This document shows, piece by piece, positions 16,118-24,118 of a DNA stretch of 64,000 nt (positions within the stretch are counted from its first letter, which is position 1; each line of letters opens with the position of its first letter). Made by a program: the position numbers and the translations under genes. The notes beneath the pieces were generated by a model, which saw only the letters and a list, made by a program, of their open reading frames with translations, had not been told where the DNA came from and searched no databases. Source of the DNA: Sphingomonas panni (GTDB lineage: Bacteria > Pseudomonadota > Alphaproteobacteria > Sphingomonadales > Sphingomonadaceae); assembly GCF_022664435.1 (NCBI RefSeq), contig NZ_JAKREU010000002.1:124001-188000 (forward strand). The letters run 5' to 3'.

Positions 16118-17023
16118 ATGGCAACTGGCAGCAACGTCCCGGCGACGATCCCGGCGCTTGGCGGCGAGGCGAGCCTCAACCGCTATCTCTCCGAAATCCG
16201 CAAGTTCCCGATCCTCGCGCCCGAGCAGGAATATATGCTCGCCAAGCGGTTTCAGGAACATGGCGATCCGGAGGCGGCGGCACAGCTGGTCACCTCGCAC
16301 CTGCGCCTCGTCGCCAAGATCGCGATGGGCTATCGCGGCTATGGCCTGCCGGTCAGCGAACTAATTTCCGAAGGGAATATCGGTCTGATGCAGGGCGTGA
16401 AGAAGTTCGAGCCGGACCGGGGCTTCCGCCTCGCCACCTATGCCATGTGGTGGATTCGCGCCTCGATCCAAGAATTCATCCTGCGTTCGTGGAGCCTCGT
16501 GAAGATGGGCACGACCGCCGCGCAGAAGAAGCTGTTCTTCAACCTGCGCCGGATGAAGTCGAAGCTCGACGCGTTCGAGGACGGCGACCTGTCGCCCGAG
16601 CATCTTCAGAAGATCGCAACCGACCTCGGCGTGACCGAAGAGGAAGTGACCTCGATGAACCGCCGCATGGCGATGGGCGGCGACACGTCGCTGAACGTCC
16701 CCATGCGCGAGGATGGCGAGAGCCAGTGGCAGGACTGGCTGGCCGACGACGGTCCGCTGCAGGATTCGGTCGTTGCCGAAGCGCAGGAGGCCGACGTCCG
16801 CCACGGGATGTTGGTAGAGGCGATGGACGACCTCAACGACCGTGAAAAGCACATCCTGACCGAACGCCGCCTGACCGACGACCCGAAGACCTTGGAGGAA
16901 CTCTCCCAGGTCTATGGCGTCAGCCGCGAACGCGTCCGCCAGATCGAGGTCCGTGCCTTCGAGAAGCTGCAGAAAGCCATGATGCGCCTCGCCGGCGACC
17001 GCCGGATGCTCGCAGCGGTGTAA
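16118..17023 (+). CDS. rpoH: RNA polymerase heat-shock sigma factor RpoH (sigma-32)
   Basis: A 301-residue sigma-70-family factor with region 2 ('LRLVAKIAMGYRGYGLPVSELISEG' split over 65-90 and 'TYAMWWIRASIQEFILRSWS'), the RpoH box 'QKKLFFNLRRMK', and a region 4 HTH ('TLEELSQVYGVSRERVRQIE'). It directs transcription of chaperone and protease genes. A GGGAG ribosome site precedes the ATG at 16118. A likely target, hsp20, is in this window. It is followed by a palindromic repeat and the IS element. Confidence 0.95.
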   Translation: MATGSNVPATIPALGGEASLNRYLSEIRKFPILAPEQEYMLAKRFQEHGDPEAAAQLVTSHLRLVAKIAMGYRGYGLPVSELISEGNIGLMQGVKKFEPDRGFRLATYAMWWIRASIQEFILRSWSLVKMGTTAAQKKLFFNLRRMKSKLDAFEDGDLSPEHLQKIATDLGVTEEEVTSMNRRMAMGGDTSLNVPMREDGESQWQDWLADDGPLQDSVVAEAQEADVRHGMLVEAMDDLNDREKHILTERRLTDDPKTLEELSQVYGVSRERVRQIEVRAFEKLQKAMMRLAGDRRMLAAV

Positions 17024-17061
17024 CAATCAGGGGGGGCGTCCCACACCCGCCCCCCCCAATC

Positions 17062-17112
17062 GTCATCCCGGCGAAGACCGGGATCCATAACCCATGTGGC
17101 CTGCGGCTCTAG
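17062..17112. repeat. Left part of an intergenic repeat unit interrupted by the IS
   Basis: GTCATCCCGGCGAAGACCGG, then GATCCATAACCCATG and GCGGCTCTAG, leads directly into the IS. The missing continuation, GGACAAACGCCAGCTGCC, lies on the far side of the IS from 17960. A diverged uninterrupted copy of the same unit is at about 18068-18130. Confidence 0.6.
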
Positions 17113-17959
17113 GCCGGATCGACATTCATCGTAGCCAGATTACGGCAGCGGCGAGATGGACGAAGCCGGTGAAGTGGATGATGCGGCGGTCGTAGCGAGT
17201 AGCGAAGCGTCGGAAATGTTTGAGGCGACCGAAGCATCTCTCGATTTGGTTGCGATGCTTGTAGATGAGGGCATCGTGCGGGATGGCGACCTTGCGGTTG
17301 CGCTTGGACGGGATCACCGCCTCGGCGTCCATCGCAGCGATCTGACTACGCAAGTCATTGCCGTCATACGCCTTGTCGGCGAGCACAGCTTTGCCGCGCT
17401 GGCCTTCGAGCAGGGCGGGTGCCGAGGCGATGTCGCTGGCTTGGCCGGGCGTGATGCGAAACCGCAAAGGTCGGCCGAACGTGTCGGCGAGCATGTGAAC
17501 CTTGGTCGTCAGTCCGCCTCGGGAACGCCCCAGCGCCTGATCCTTGCCCCCCTTTTCCGGTCGCCGCCTGCTGGTGAGCGCGAACGATGGTGCTGTCGAT
17601 CATCAGATACTGATTGTCGCGATCCACCGTCAGCGCCTCGAACACCCGCTCCCAGACGCCAGCGTGGCACCAGCGGCTGAAACGCCGATGCACCGTCTTC
17701 CACTTGCCGTAGCGCTCCGGCAGATCGCACCAATGGGCGCCAGAGCGCAGCACCCACAAACATCCATTCACAAACAGCCGGTTATCCGAACCCGTTCGGC
17801 CAGGATCAGCCGTCTTGCCCGGAACCAGCGAGGCAATCCGGGACCATTGCGCCTCGCTCAACTCGTACCGCCCGATCCCCATTATCCGCTCCGCGCCACA
17901 ACACAGATGCTTATGAATCACCGTTCAGCGCGTTTGGGAATCCTGAATGTCGATCCGAC
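17113..17959 (-). mobile_element. IS5-family (IS427-like) insertion sequence, 847 bp
   Basis: Both ends are visible. The left inverted repeat at 17113-17128 and the right at 17944-17959 match at 15 of 16 bases (G[C/T]CGGATCGACATTCA). The element is flanked by a CTAG duplication (17109-17112 and 17960-17963), fitting the YTAR target of this family. It carries one transposase gene read in two frames. The flanking sequence can be rejoined into an intergenic repeat unit, so it inserted after that repeat had formed. Confidence 0.9.
17126..17882 (-). pseudogene. IS5-family DDE transposase, frameshifted or read by frameshifting
   Basis: The first frame starts at 17882 ('MGIGRYELSEAQW') and holds the first catalytic Asp in 'YLMIDSTIVRAHQ'. 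Near 17550-17560 the reading frame must change by +1 at an AAAAGGGGGG run. Sense continues in the next frame ('KDQALGRSRGGLTTKVHML', 'AVLADKAYDGNDL' with the second Asp, 'NQIERCFGRLKHFRR' with the Glu). The total of 757 nt is 252 codons plus one base. The family often uses programmed frameshifting, so this is either a working slippery site or an inactivating indel. The stop codon lies inside the left inverted repeat. Confidence 0.75.
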
Positions 17960-18067
17960 CTAGGACAAACGCCAGCTGCCGACCTGCCCCCCCTCCATAC
18001 GTCGACGGGGGGTATGACCCACTCCGGAGACTGCGCCCGCCCTCCCGTGATCTCGGCGACGTCCGCG

Positions 18068-18130
18068 ATCCATAACCCATGCCGCCAGCGGCTCCTGCGA
18101 CAACGCCAGTTGCCACCTTGCCCTCGCCCG
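18068..18130. repeat. Second copy of the repeat unit targeted by the IS
   Basis: GATCCATAACCCATGCCGCC, then AGCGGCTCCTGCGACAACGCC and AGTTGCC, aligns with the sequence reconstructed across the IS (GATCCATAACCCATG, GCGGCTCTAGGACAAACGCC, AGCTGCC). The gap 17964-18153 otherwise holds no gene. Confidence 0.55.
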
Positions 18131-18153
18131 CTTGCTCCGGCTAGCGAGCCTTC

Positions 18154-18879
18154 ATGGCCGCCCGCTCCGCATCCCGCCCAAAGACCACCGCCACGCGAGG
18201 CTGGGGTCGCCGCCTCACCGGCTGGGCGCTCAAGGCCATACTCGGCTTCGTGATACTCTCGGTCCTATGGGTCCTGATCCTGCGCTTCGTGCCGCCGCCG
18301 ATCACCCTTACGATGCTGGGCGACGTGCCGACCGGCCACGGCGTCACCAAATCATGGCGTCCGCTGTCGAAAATCGACCCCGACATGCCCCGCGCGGTGA
18401 TTGCAGCAGAGGACAGCCGCTTCTGCGCGCATAACGGCTTCGATTATATCGCCATCGCCAACGCTGCTCGCCGCAATGCCGAGGGCGGGCGCATTCGTGG
18501 CGGATCGACCATCAGCCAGCAGACCGCGAAGAACGTCTTCCTGTGGCAGGGCGGCGGTTATTTCCGCAAAGCGATGGAAGCCTATTTCACCGTCCTGATC
18601 GAGGCGATGTGGGGCAAGCGCCGGATCATGGAAGTCTATCTCAACGTCGCCGAAACCGGCATCGGCACCTATGGCGTGGAGGCCGGCGCACGCCGCTATT
18701 TCAAGCATGGCGCCGACAGGCTGGGCGCACGCGAGGCGGCACAGATCGCCGCCGTCCTGCCGCTGCCCAAGAAGCGCGCCGGCATCGCCCCGACCGGCTT
18801 CACCCGCCGCTACGCCCGCACGATCGAACGCCGCATCGGCATCGTGCAACGCGAGCGGCTGGACAGCTGCCTCAAATAA
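18154..18879 (+). CDS. mtgA: Monofunctional biosynthetic peptidoglycan transglycosylase MtgA
   Basis: A 241-residue GT51 glycosyltransferase that polymerises lipid II into glycan strands. One membrane anchor (about 24-45) precedes the catalytic domain. Catalytic E86 lies in 'VIAAEDSRFCAHNGFD', the 'RGGSTISQQTAKN' motif is at 115-127, and 'LIEAMWGKRRIMEVYLN' contains E150. There is no transpeptidase domain, so it is monofunctional. It stands alone between palindromic repeats. Confidence 0.94.
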   Translation: MAARSASRPKTTATRGWGRRLTGWALKAILGFVILSVLWVLILRFVPPPITLTMLGDVPTGHGVTKSWRPLSKIDPDMPRAVIAAEDSRFCAHNGFDYIAIANAARRNAEGGRIRGGSTISQQTAKNVFLWQGGGYFRKAMEAYFTVLIEAMWGKRRIMEVYLNVAETGIGTYGVEAGARRYFKHGADRLGAREAAQIAAVLPLPKKRAGIAPTGFTRRYARTIERRIGIVQRERLDSCLK

Positions 18880-18884
18880 GCACC

Positions 18885-18980
18885 GTCATCCCGGCGAAGG
18901 CCGGGAGCCATGGTAACGGAACGTCGGCCGCATTAACGGAACAGCCCGTATCCATAGATTCCGGCCTACGCCGGAATGAC
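18885..18980. repeat. Intergenic palindromic repeat after mtgA
   Basis: GTCATCCCGGCGAAGGCCGG on the left and CCGGCCTACGCCGGAATGAC on the right form an inverted repeat with a 55-base centre. It belongs to the same general class as the other GTCAT...ATGAC units in this window. Confidence 0.65.
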
Positions 18981-18995
18981 GAAGACTGACTGAAA

Positions 18996-19025
18996 CGAAA
19001 AGACCCCGGCTCGCACCGGGGTCTT
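18996..19025 (-). terminator. Rho-independent terminator of the 19056-19304 gene
   Basis: On the minus strand AAGACCCCGG-TGCGAG-CCGGGGTCTT forms a perfect 10-bp stem followed by TTCGTTT. It lies 30 bases past the stop codon of the small membrane protein gene. Confidence 0.75.
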
Positions 19026-19055
19026 CGCGATCGTCGTCCTCTCCGGACGGGACCG

Positions 19056-19304
19056 TTACTTCGTCGCCCGCTCCACCGCATCGCCCGCCTTGTCCGCCGC
19101 AGCGCCGACACTCTTCGCCGCCGACGTGACCGCGCCGGTCCGGGCATTGTCGTTGTTCGCGTTGTTCAGCAGGAAATACGCCCCGACGATCACCGCCAGC
19201 AGGATCGCGAGGCCGATCAGCAGCCCGCCGCCCGAACCGCGCCGTTCGATGATCGTGGTATGCGGCGCGCCGCTGGTGGTCGTTTCGATACGGTCGGGTT
19301 CCAT
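19056..19304 (-). CDS. Small single-span membrane protein, unknown function
   Basis: An 82-residue protein preceded by GAGGGAGAGAGG. It has a polar N-terminus, one membrane helix (about 27-46, 'LLIGLAILLAVIVGAYFLL') and an Ala-rich polar tail ('AAKSVGAAADKAGDAVERATK'). The orientation and function are not known. It has its own terminator and is divergent from nothing close. A similar design occurs in hypothetical sphingomonad proteins, but I do not recognise a named family. Confidence 0.75.
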   Translation of the reverse strand: MEPDRIETTTSGAPHTTIIERRGSGGGLLIGLAILLAVIVGAYFLLNNANNDNARTGAVTSAAKSVGAAADKAGDAVERATK

Positions 19305-19379
19305 GGCCTCTCTCCCTCAAGATTGATGCAGCCATGAACCGCCACGTCCGCCGCTTGTTCCAGCAGCGTTCCGAACCGG

Positions 19380-19703
19380 TTAGAACGGCAGCTTGAACCC
19401 GGGCGGCAAGGGCAGGCCGTTGGTCAGCTTCGACATTTCGGTCGAACTCGCGGCATCCGCCTTCGCCCGCGCATCGTTGAACGCGGCGACGATCAGGTCC
19501 TCCAGCATCTGCTTCTCCGACGGCTGCAACAGCGAATCATCGATATCGACGCCCAGGATGCGCCCCTTGGCCGAGGCGCGGACCTTCACCAGCCCGCCGC
19601 CCGATTGTCCGTCGACCTCAATCGTGTCGAGGTTTGCCTGCGCCTTGGTCAGTTCGTTCTGCACGTTCTGCGCCATGGCCATGATGTCGTCGAGATTCTT
19701 CAT
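19380..19703 (-). CDS. ybaB: YbaB/EbfC family nucleoid-associated protein
   Basis: A 107-residue YbaB/EbfC protein ('MKNLDDIMAMAQNVQNELTK', 'DGQSGGGLVKVRASAKG', 'LEDLIVAAFNDA'). Family members are small dimeric DNA-binding proteins. The start at 19703 overlaps the dnaX stop (ATGA); the dnaX-ybaB pairing, often continued by recR, is widely conserved. recR is not next here. Confidence 0.93.
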   Translation of the reverse strand: MKNLDDIMAMAQNVQNELTKAQANLDTIEVDGQSGGGLVKVRASAKGRILGVDIDDSLLQPSEKQMLEDLIVAAFNDARAKADAASSTEMSKLTNGLPLPPGFKLPF

Positions 19704-21346
19704 CGCGCGATACTCCCGTCGCTGCGTTGCCAATGATCGAGGGTGGCGTCCGGAAACGCCGCCAGTGCCGCCTGTACCAGCGGCGAATTGAGGACCTGTT
19801 CGCGCTCCGATTCCGCCTTCGCCGTTTCCTGTTCGCGCAAGGTCGGTTCGCCCGCCCCCTCGCCGATCAGAACGCGCCAATGGCTGCCAGTGATCCCCTT
19901 CAGCGCATTTTCCAGATCACGGGTGAAGTCGGCGGGCAAGGGCCGCGCCCCGCTCAGTTCGACCAGCTGCGGCTCCAGCCGGATCAGCCGCGCGCAATTG
20001 CGAAACTGCGCCTCCAGCGAATGCCGACCATGCTTCGACAATAGTTGCGCGACCTGCTCGGCCGTCTCGGGCACCGGGTCGGCGACCGCGACCGGTTCGG
20101 CGGCGGGAACGGGCGCGGATGCCGAAGGCGCACCGATCGCCGGCACCTGCCCGGCGGCAAGCTGCTTCGCCAGCGTCCCCGGATCGGGCAGCGACGACGC
20201 ATGGACGATGCGCAGCAACGCCATCTCGCACGCCTCGATCGGCAACGCCGCGCGCGACACTTCCTCATGCCCCTTCAGCAACAGCTGCCACAGCCGGTGC
20301 AGCATCGGAAACGACAGCGCGCTCCACCCGTCGAACGCCGCGCGTTCCTCGGCCGACTGACCCGGCCCGCGATCCCCGCCGACCTTGACGATCGTCACCG
20401 CATGGACGGTTTCCAGCAAGGTCCGCAGCACCGACGCCGGATCGACGCCCAGATCATATTGCGCACGCAGCGCCCTGAGCGCCCCCGGCCCATCGGCCTT
20501 CAGCAACAGGTCGAACAACGTCCGGATCGCGCCGCGATCCGACAGGCCCAGCATCTGCCGCACCGCATCGGCCCGCACGCCTTCGCCGTCCAGCCCGCCA
20601 TGGGCAATCGCCTGGTCGAGGATCGACAGCCCGTCCCGCGCAGACCCTTCGGCCGCGCGAGCGATCAGTTGCAGCGCCTCCGGCTCGGCCTCGACCCCCT
20701 CGGCCTCGACCACATGGGCGAAGTGCCCGGCCAACAGGTCGGCGGGGATACGCCGCAGGTCGAACCGCTGGCAACGCGACAGGACCGTGACCGGCACCTT
20801 GTGCACCTCGGTCGTCGCCAGCAGGAATTTGACGTGCGCGGGCGGCTCTTCCAGCGTCTTCAGCAGCGCGTTGAACGCCGGCGTCGACATCATGTGCACT
20901 TCGTCGATGATGTAGATCTTGAAGCGCGCCGACACCGCGGCATAGCGCACCGCCTCGGTCATCTCTCGCACGCTGTCGACGCCGTTGTTCGACGCGGCGT
21001 CGATCTCGACCACGTCGATGTGCCGCCCCTCGGCGATCGCGCGGCACGGCTCGCACATCCCGCACGGATCGATGGTCGGCCCGCCCTGCCCGTCCGGCCC
21101 GATACAGTTCAGCGCCTTTGCGATCAGCCGCGCGGTCGACGTCTTGCCGACCCCGCGCACGCCGGTCAGCAGGAACGCATGGGCCAGGCGCCCGCGTTTG
21201 ATCGCGTTGCCCAGCGTCGTGACCATCGCGTCCTGCCCGATCAACTGGCTGAACGTCTGCGGCCGATATTTGCGCGCCAGCACGCGGTATGGCTGCGCGG
21301 CGGCAGGCTGTTCGGGGATGTCGAGGGCGAGGAAGGAGTCGGACAT
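19700..21346 (-). CDS. dnaX: DNA polymerase III subunit gamma/tau
   Basis: A 548-residue clamp-loader subunit. The AAA+ domain has Walker A 'GVRGVGKT' (62-69), a four-cysteine zinc module (C82, C96, C99, C102) and 'YIIDEVHMMS' as Walker B. A helical collar region and a C-terminal tau-like domain follow. The frame starts 'MSDSFLALDIPEQP'. It loads the beta clamp and organises the replisome. It is coupled to ybaB. Confidence 0.95.
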   Translation of the reverse strand: MSDSFLALDIPEQPAAAQPYRVLARKYRPQTFSQLIGQDAMVTTLGNAIKRGRLAHAFLLTGVRGVGKTSTARLIAKALNCIGPDGQGGPTIDPCGMCEPCRAIAEGRHIDVVEIDAASNNGVDSVREMTEAVRYAAVSARFKIYIIDEVHMMSTPAFNALLKTLEEPPAHVKFLLATTEVHKVPVTVLSRCQRFDLRRIPADLLAGHFAHVVEAEGVEAEPEALQLIARAAEGSARDGLSILDQAIAHGGLDGEGVRADAVRQMLGLSDRGAIRTLFDLLLKADGPGALRALRAQYDLGVDPASVLRTLLETVHAVTIVKVGGDRGPGQSAEERAAFDGWSALSFPMLHRLWQLLLKGHEEVSRAALPIEACEMALLRIVHASSLPDPGTLAKQLAAGQVPAIGAPSASAPVPAAEPVAVADPVPETAEQVAQLLSKHGRHSLEAQFRNCARLIRLEPQLVELSGARPLPADFTRDLENALKGITGSHWRVLIGEGAGEPTLREQETAKAESEREQVLNSPLVQAALAAFPDATLDHWQRSDGSIAR

Positions 21347-21412
21347 TGGGAGTGTCTTAGCGAGTCACAGCGGCGGTGTCGCCTGTCGTGCGCGATCGGG
21401 AACGCGGGGTCG

Positions 21413-21802
21413 TCAGGGGTTGGGCATTACCGGAACGCCCCGGTCACCCCGCTTCATGGCGTCGGGGTTGGATCGACTGGCGTTGAAACCGCGCGGGTAG
21501 CTGCGCCGCACGCAGTCGACGATCACCTCGTCCTTCGGTGAAGACTCGGTACTGACTTCTTCTCCTGCCAAGCCGAACGTCTCGATTTCGAAGCGAGCGG
21601 CTCCACAGCTACGCAGAGCAGACGCAAGGCCACTGGCCGATCCACCGGCCTTATCAGAATTGAGCTGATGGGGGACGAGGTCGTCCGGCCCGTGCACCCA
21701 AAGATACAGTCTGCGGCCGACTGCCTCGGTTGCCCTCCCGCCGTCTGCGCACGCGGTCGCCAGTATCGCAGCCATCAGGGTCGGGACAATTCCGGGATTC
21801 AT
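21413..21802 (-). CDS. Putative secreted protein, unknown function
   Basis: A 129-residue ORF whose N-terminus ('MNPGIVPTLMAAILATACADG') resembles a signal or lipoprotein peptide with a Cys near position 19. The mature part ('RLYLWVHGPDDLVPHQLNSD', 'CGAARFEIETFGLAGEEVS', 'VDCVRRSYPRGFN') has a plausible composition and two further cysteines that could pair. No family is recognised. The ATG at 21802 is preferred over two upstream GTG codons. It is convergent with nothing and sits between dnaX and the ABC-F gene. Confidence 0.5.
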   Translation of the reverse strand: MNPGIVPTLMAAILATACADGGRATEAVGRRLYLWVHGPDDLVPHQLNSDKAGGSASGLASALRSCGAARFEIETFGLAGEEVSTESSPKDEVIVDCVRRSYPRGFNASRSNPDAMKRGDRGVPVMPNP

Positions 21803-21853
21803 CACCACAGCGTATCACGCTGCCAGTCCGTCGCAACCGCCGCGGTGCATCCC

Positions 21854-23710
21854 CTATGCCGCCAAAGCCTCCAACGCCTCGTTCGCCTCCATCCACTTCG
21901 TCTCCGCCACCTCGATCTCGGTATCAAGACTCGCGCGGCGCTTCATCAGCTGCGCCATGGTCAGCTTCGCCAGCGCCGGGATCGCCTGCCCCGCCATCGC
22001 CGCATCCAGCGCGTCACGCTGCTCGGTCAACCGCGCCAGATCGCGCTCGATCGCCTGCGCGCCCTTCTTGAGCACCTGCGCCTTTTCGCGCGCTTCGGCG
22101 GCAGCCTTGCGGTCGTTCTTCTTGTTGGCCTTGGCCGCCTTTTCCTTCGCCGAATTGCCCAGCACCAGCGCGATGTAATCGTCGATCGTCCCGTCGAATT
22201 CCTTCGCGGTGCCCTCGTCGACCAGCACCAGTCGGTCGGCGGTCGCCTCCAGCATATGCCGGTCGTGGCTGACCAGCAGCACGCAGCCGGTATAGGCATT
22301 CAGCGCCTGCACCAGCGCCTCACGCGCGTCGACGTCGAGGTGGTTGGTCGGTTCGTCGAGGATCAGCATGTGCGGCGCGTCGCGCGTAATCAGCGCCAGC
22401 GCCAGCCGCGCCCGCTCGCCACCCGAAAGCTTGCCGACCAGCGTCGTCGCCTTGTCCCCCGAAAAACCGAACCGCCCGAGCTGCGCCCGCACGGCGGCGG
22501 GCGACGCGCCCTTCATCTGCCGCGTCATATGTTCGAGCGGCGTGTCGTCGGTGCTGAGTTCCTCCACCTGATACTGGGTAAAGTACCCGACCTTCATCTT
22601 GCCGGCAGCGTTCATGTCGCCGTCCATCGGCGCCAGCTGCGCCGCCAGCAGCCGCGCCAGCGTCGTCTTGCCGTTGCCGTTGCGGCCCAGCAGCGCGATG
22701 CGATCCTCGGGATCGATGCGCAGGTTCAGCCGCTTGAGGATCGGCGTCTCACCATAGCCCACGCTTGCCATGTCGAGCGTGATGAGCGGCGGACGCAGTT
22801 CATCGGGATCAGGGAAGTCGAACGACAGGCTGGGGTCCTCGGCCATCGCCGCGATCGGCTTCATCTTGGCGAGGATCTTCAATCGCGACTGCGCCTGCTT
22901 CGCGGTCGAGGCGCGCGCCGAGTTCTTCGCGACATATTCCTGCAGCTTGGCCCGCTGCGCCGCCTGGTTGGCGCGCGCCGCCTCCAGCTGCGCCAGCCGC
23001 TCGGCGCGCTGCTTCTCGAACGCATCGTATCCGCCGGGATACAGCGTGATCTTACCCTGATGCAGGTGCAGGATATGGTCGACCACGTTGTTCAGGAAAT
23101 CGCGTTCGTGGCTGACGACGACGATCGTCGCCTTATAGCCTTTCAGGAAGTCCTCGAGCCACATCACCGCTTCGAGGTCGAGGTGGTTCGACGGTTCGTC
23201 GAGCAGCAGCACGTCGGGCTGGCTGAACAGCAACGCCGCCAGTGCGACGCGCATCCGCCAGCCGCCCGAATAGCTCTCCAGCGGCCGGTTCTGCATCTCC
23301 TCGTCAAAGCCGAGGCCAACCAGAATCCGCGCCGCCCGCGCCGGTGCGCCATAGGCATCGATCGCCAGCAGCCGCTCGTGAATATCGCCGAGGCGGTCGG
23401 GATCGGTCACCGTCTCGGCATCGTGCATCAGCCGCGCACGCTCGACATCGGCTTCCAGCACGGTTTCGAACGGCGTCGCCTGCCCGGCGGGCGCTTCCTG
23501 CGCGACATAGCCGAGGCGCGACCCACGCGGCATTTCCGCCACGCCATTGTCCGGCTCCAGCTGCCCGGCGATCACCCGCACCAGTGTCGACTTGCCCGCA
23601 CCGTTGCGGCCGATCAGCCCGACCCGGCTTCCGGGCGGTAGCGCCGCGCTGGCATTGTCGAGGATCGTCCGCCCGCCCAGGCGCACCGTGATACCGTTCA
23701 GATTGAGCAT
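21854..23710 (-). CDS. ABC-F family ATP-binding protein (YheS/Uup type)
   Basis: A 618-residue protein with two ABC ATPase domains and no membrane segments. Walker A sites are 'GLIGRNGAGKST' (33-42) and 'LLGRNGNGKTT' in the second half; signature motifs are 'ESYSGGWRMRVAL' and 'GKLSGGERARLAL'. A charged linker ('KSTKQAQSRLKILAKMK'-like) joins them, and a Lys/Ala-rich coiled-coil tail follows. ABC-F proteins act on the ribosome E site to relieve stalled translation. The start at 23710 is set by homology; the frame runs far upstream into a repeat. Confidence 0.92.
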   Translation of the reverse strand: MLNLNGITVRLGGRTILDNASAALPPGSRVGLIGRNGAGKSTLVRVIAGQLEPDNGVAEMPRGSRLGYVAQEAPAGQATPFETVLEADVERARLMHDAETVTDPDRLGDIHERLLAIDAYGAPARAARILVGLGFDEEMQNRPLESYSGGWRMRVALAALLFSQPDVLLLDEPSNHLDLEAVMWLEDFLKGYKATIVVVSHERDFLNNVVDHILHLHQGKITLYPGGYDAFEKQRAERLAQLEAARANQAAQRAKLQEYVAKNSARASTAKQAQSRLKILAKMKPIAAMAEDPSLSFDFPDPDELRPPLITLDMASVGYGETPILKRLNLRIDPEDRIALLGRNGNGKTTLARLLAAQLAPMDGDMNAAGKMKVGYFTQYQVEELSTDDTPLEHMTRQMKGASPAAVRAQLGRFGFSGDKATTLVGKLSGGERARLALALITRDAPHMLILDEPTNHLDVDAREALVQALNAYTGCVLLVSHDRHMLEATADRLVLVDEGTAKEFDGTIDDYIALVLGNSAKEKAAKANKKNDRKAAAEAREKAQVLKKGAQAIERDLARLTEQRDALDAAMAGQAIPALAKLTMAQLMKRRASLDTEIEVAETKWMEANEALEALAA

Positions 23711-24118
23711 GGGGCGCGCGTAGCAGTTTTTGCGGCACTTGCGAAGAGTGGCGCGGAAGGCCTTTCCTACACGATACGTTCCCGGCAGGATCGCTGTCGA
23801 TCCGCCCCCTCCGTAGGCGCCACCCGTCAGCCCGGGCTTGACCCGGGGTCCCGCTCCTTCTTCCGTCGTTGGCGAGAAGCGGGACCCCGGATCAAGTCCG
23901 GGGTGACGAACGGGGATGGACGACTGGCAGAGTCGTGACGCCCCGCTCTTTGACCTTGTGGATCGCCTTCCGCACGAACCACGCGGCGAGTGTGAACTTA
24001 GTGAACTTTGCCCCTCGCCACGGCATTTCCAGAGGCCCGCCGTTGGCAAAGCCCGCGTCGTCGGCCAGCGCTTCAGGCGCCGCCGGCCGGCCGTGCCTTG
24101 AGGCTCGGCCTAGCTTCG
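23711..24118. other. Non-coding gap with a palindromic repeat
   Basis: A family C inverted repeat lies at 23826-23907 (arms GTCAGCCCGGGCTTGACCCGG and CCGGATCAAGTCCGGGGTGAC). The stretch 23930-24110 has ORFs on both strands but none with a credible start or homology. I see no gene here. Confidence 0.5.
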
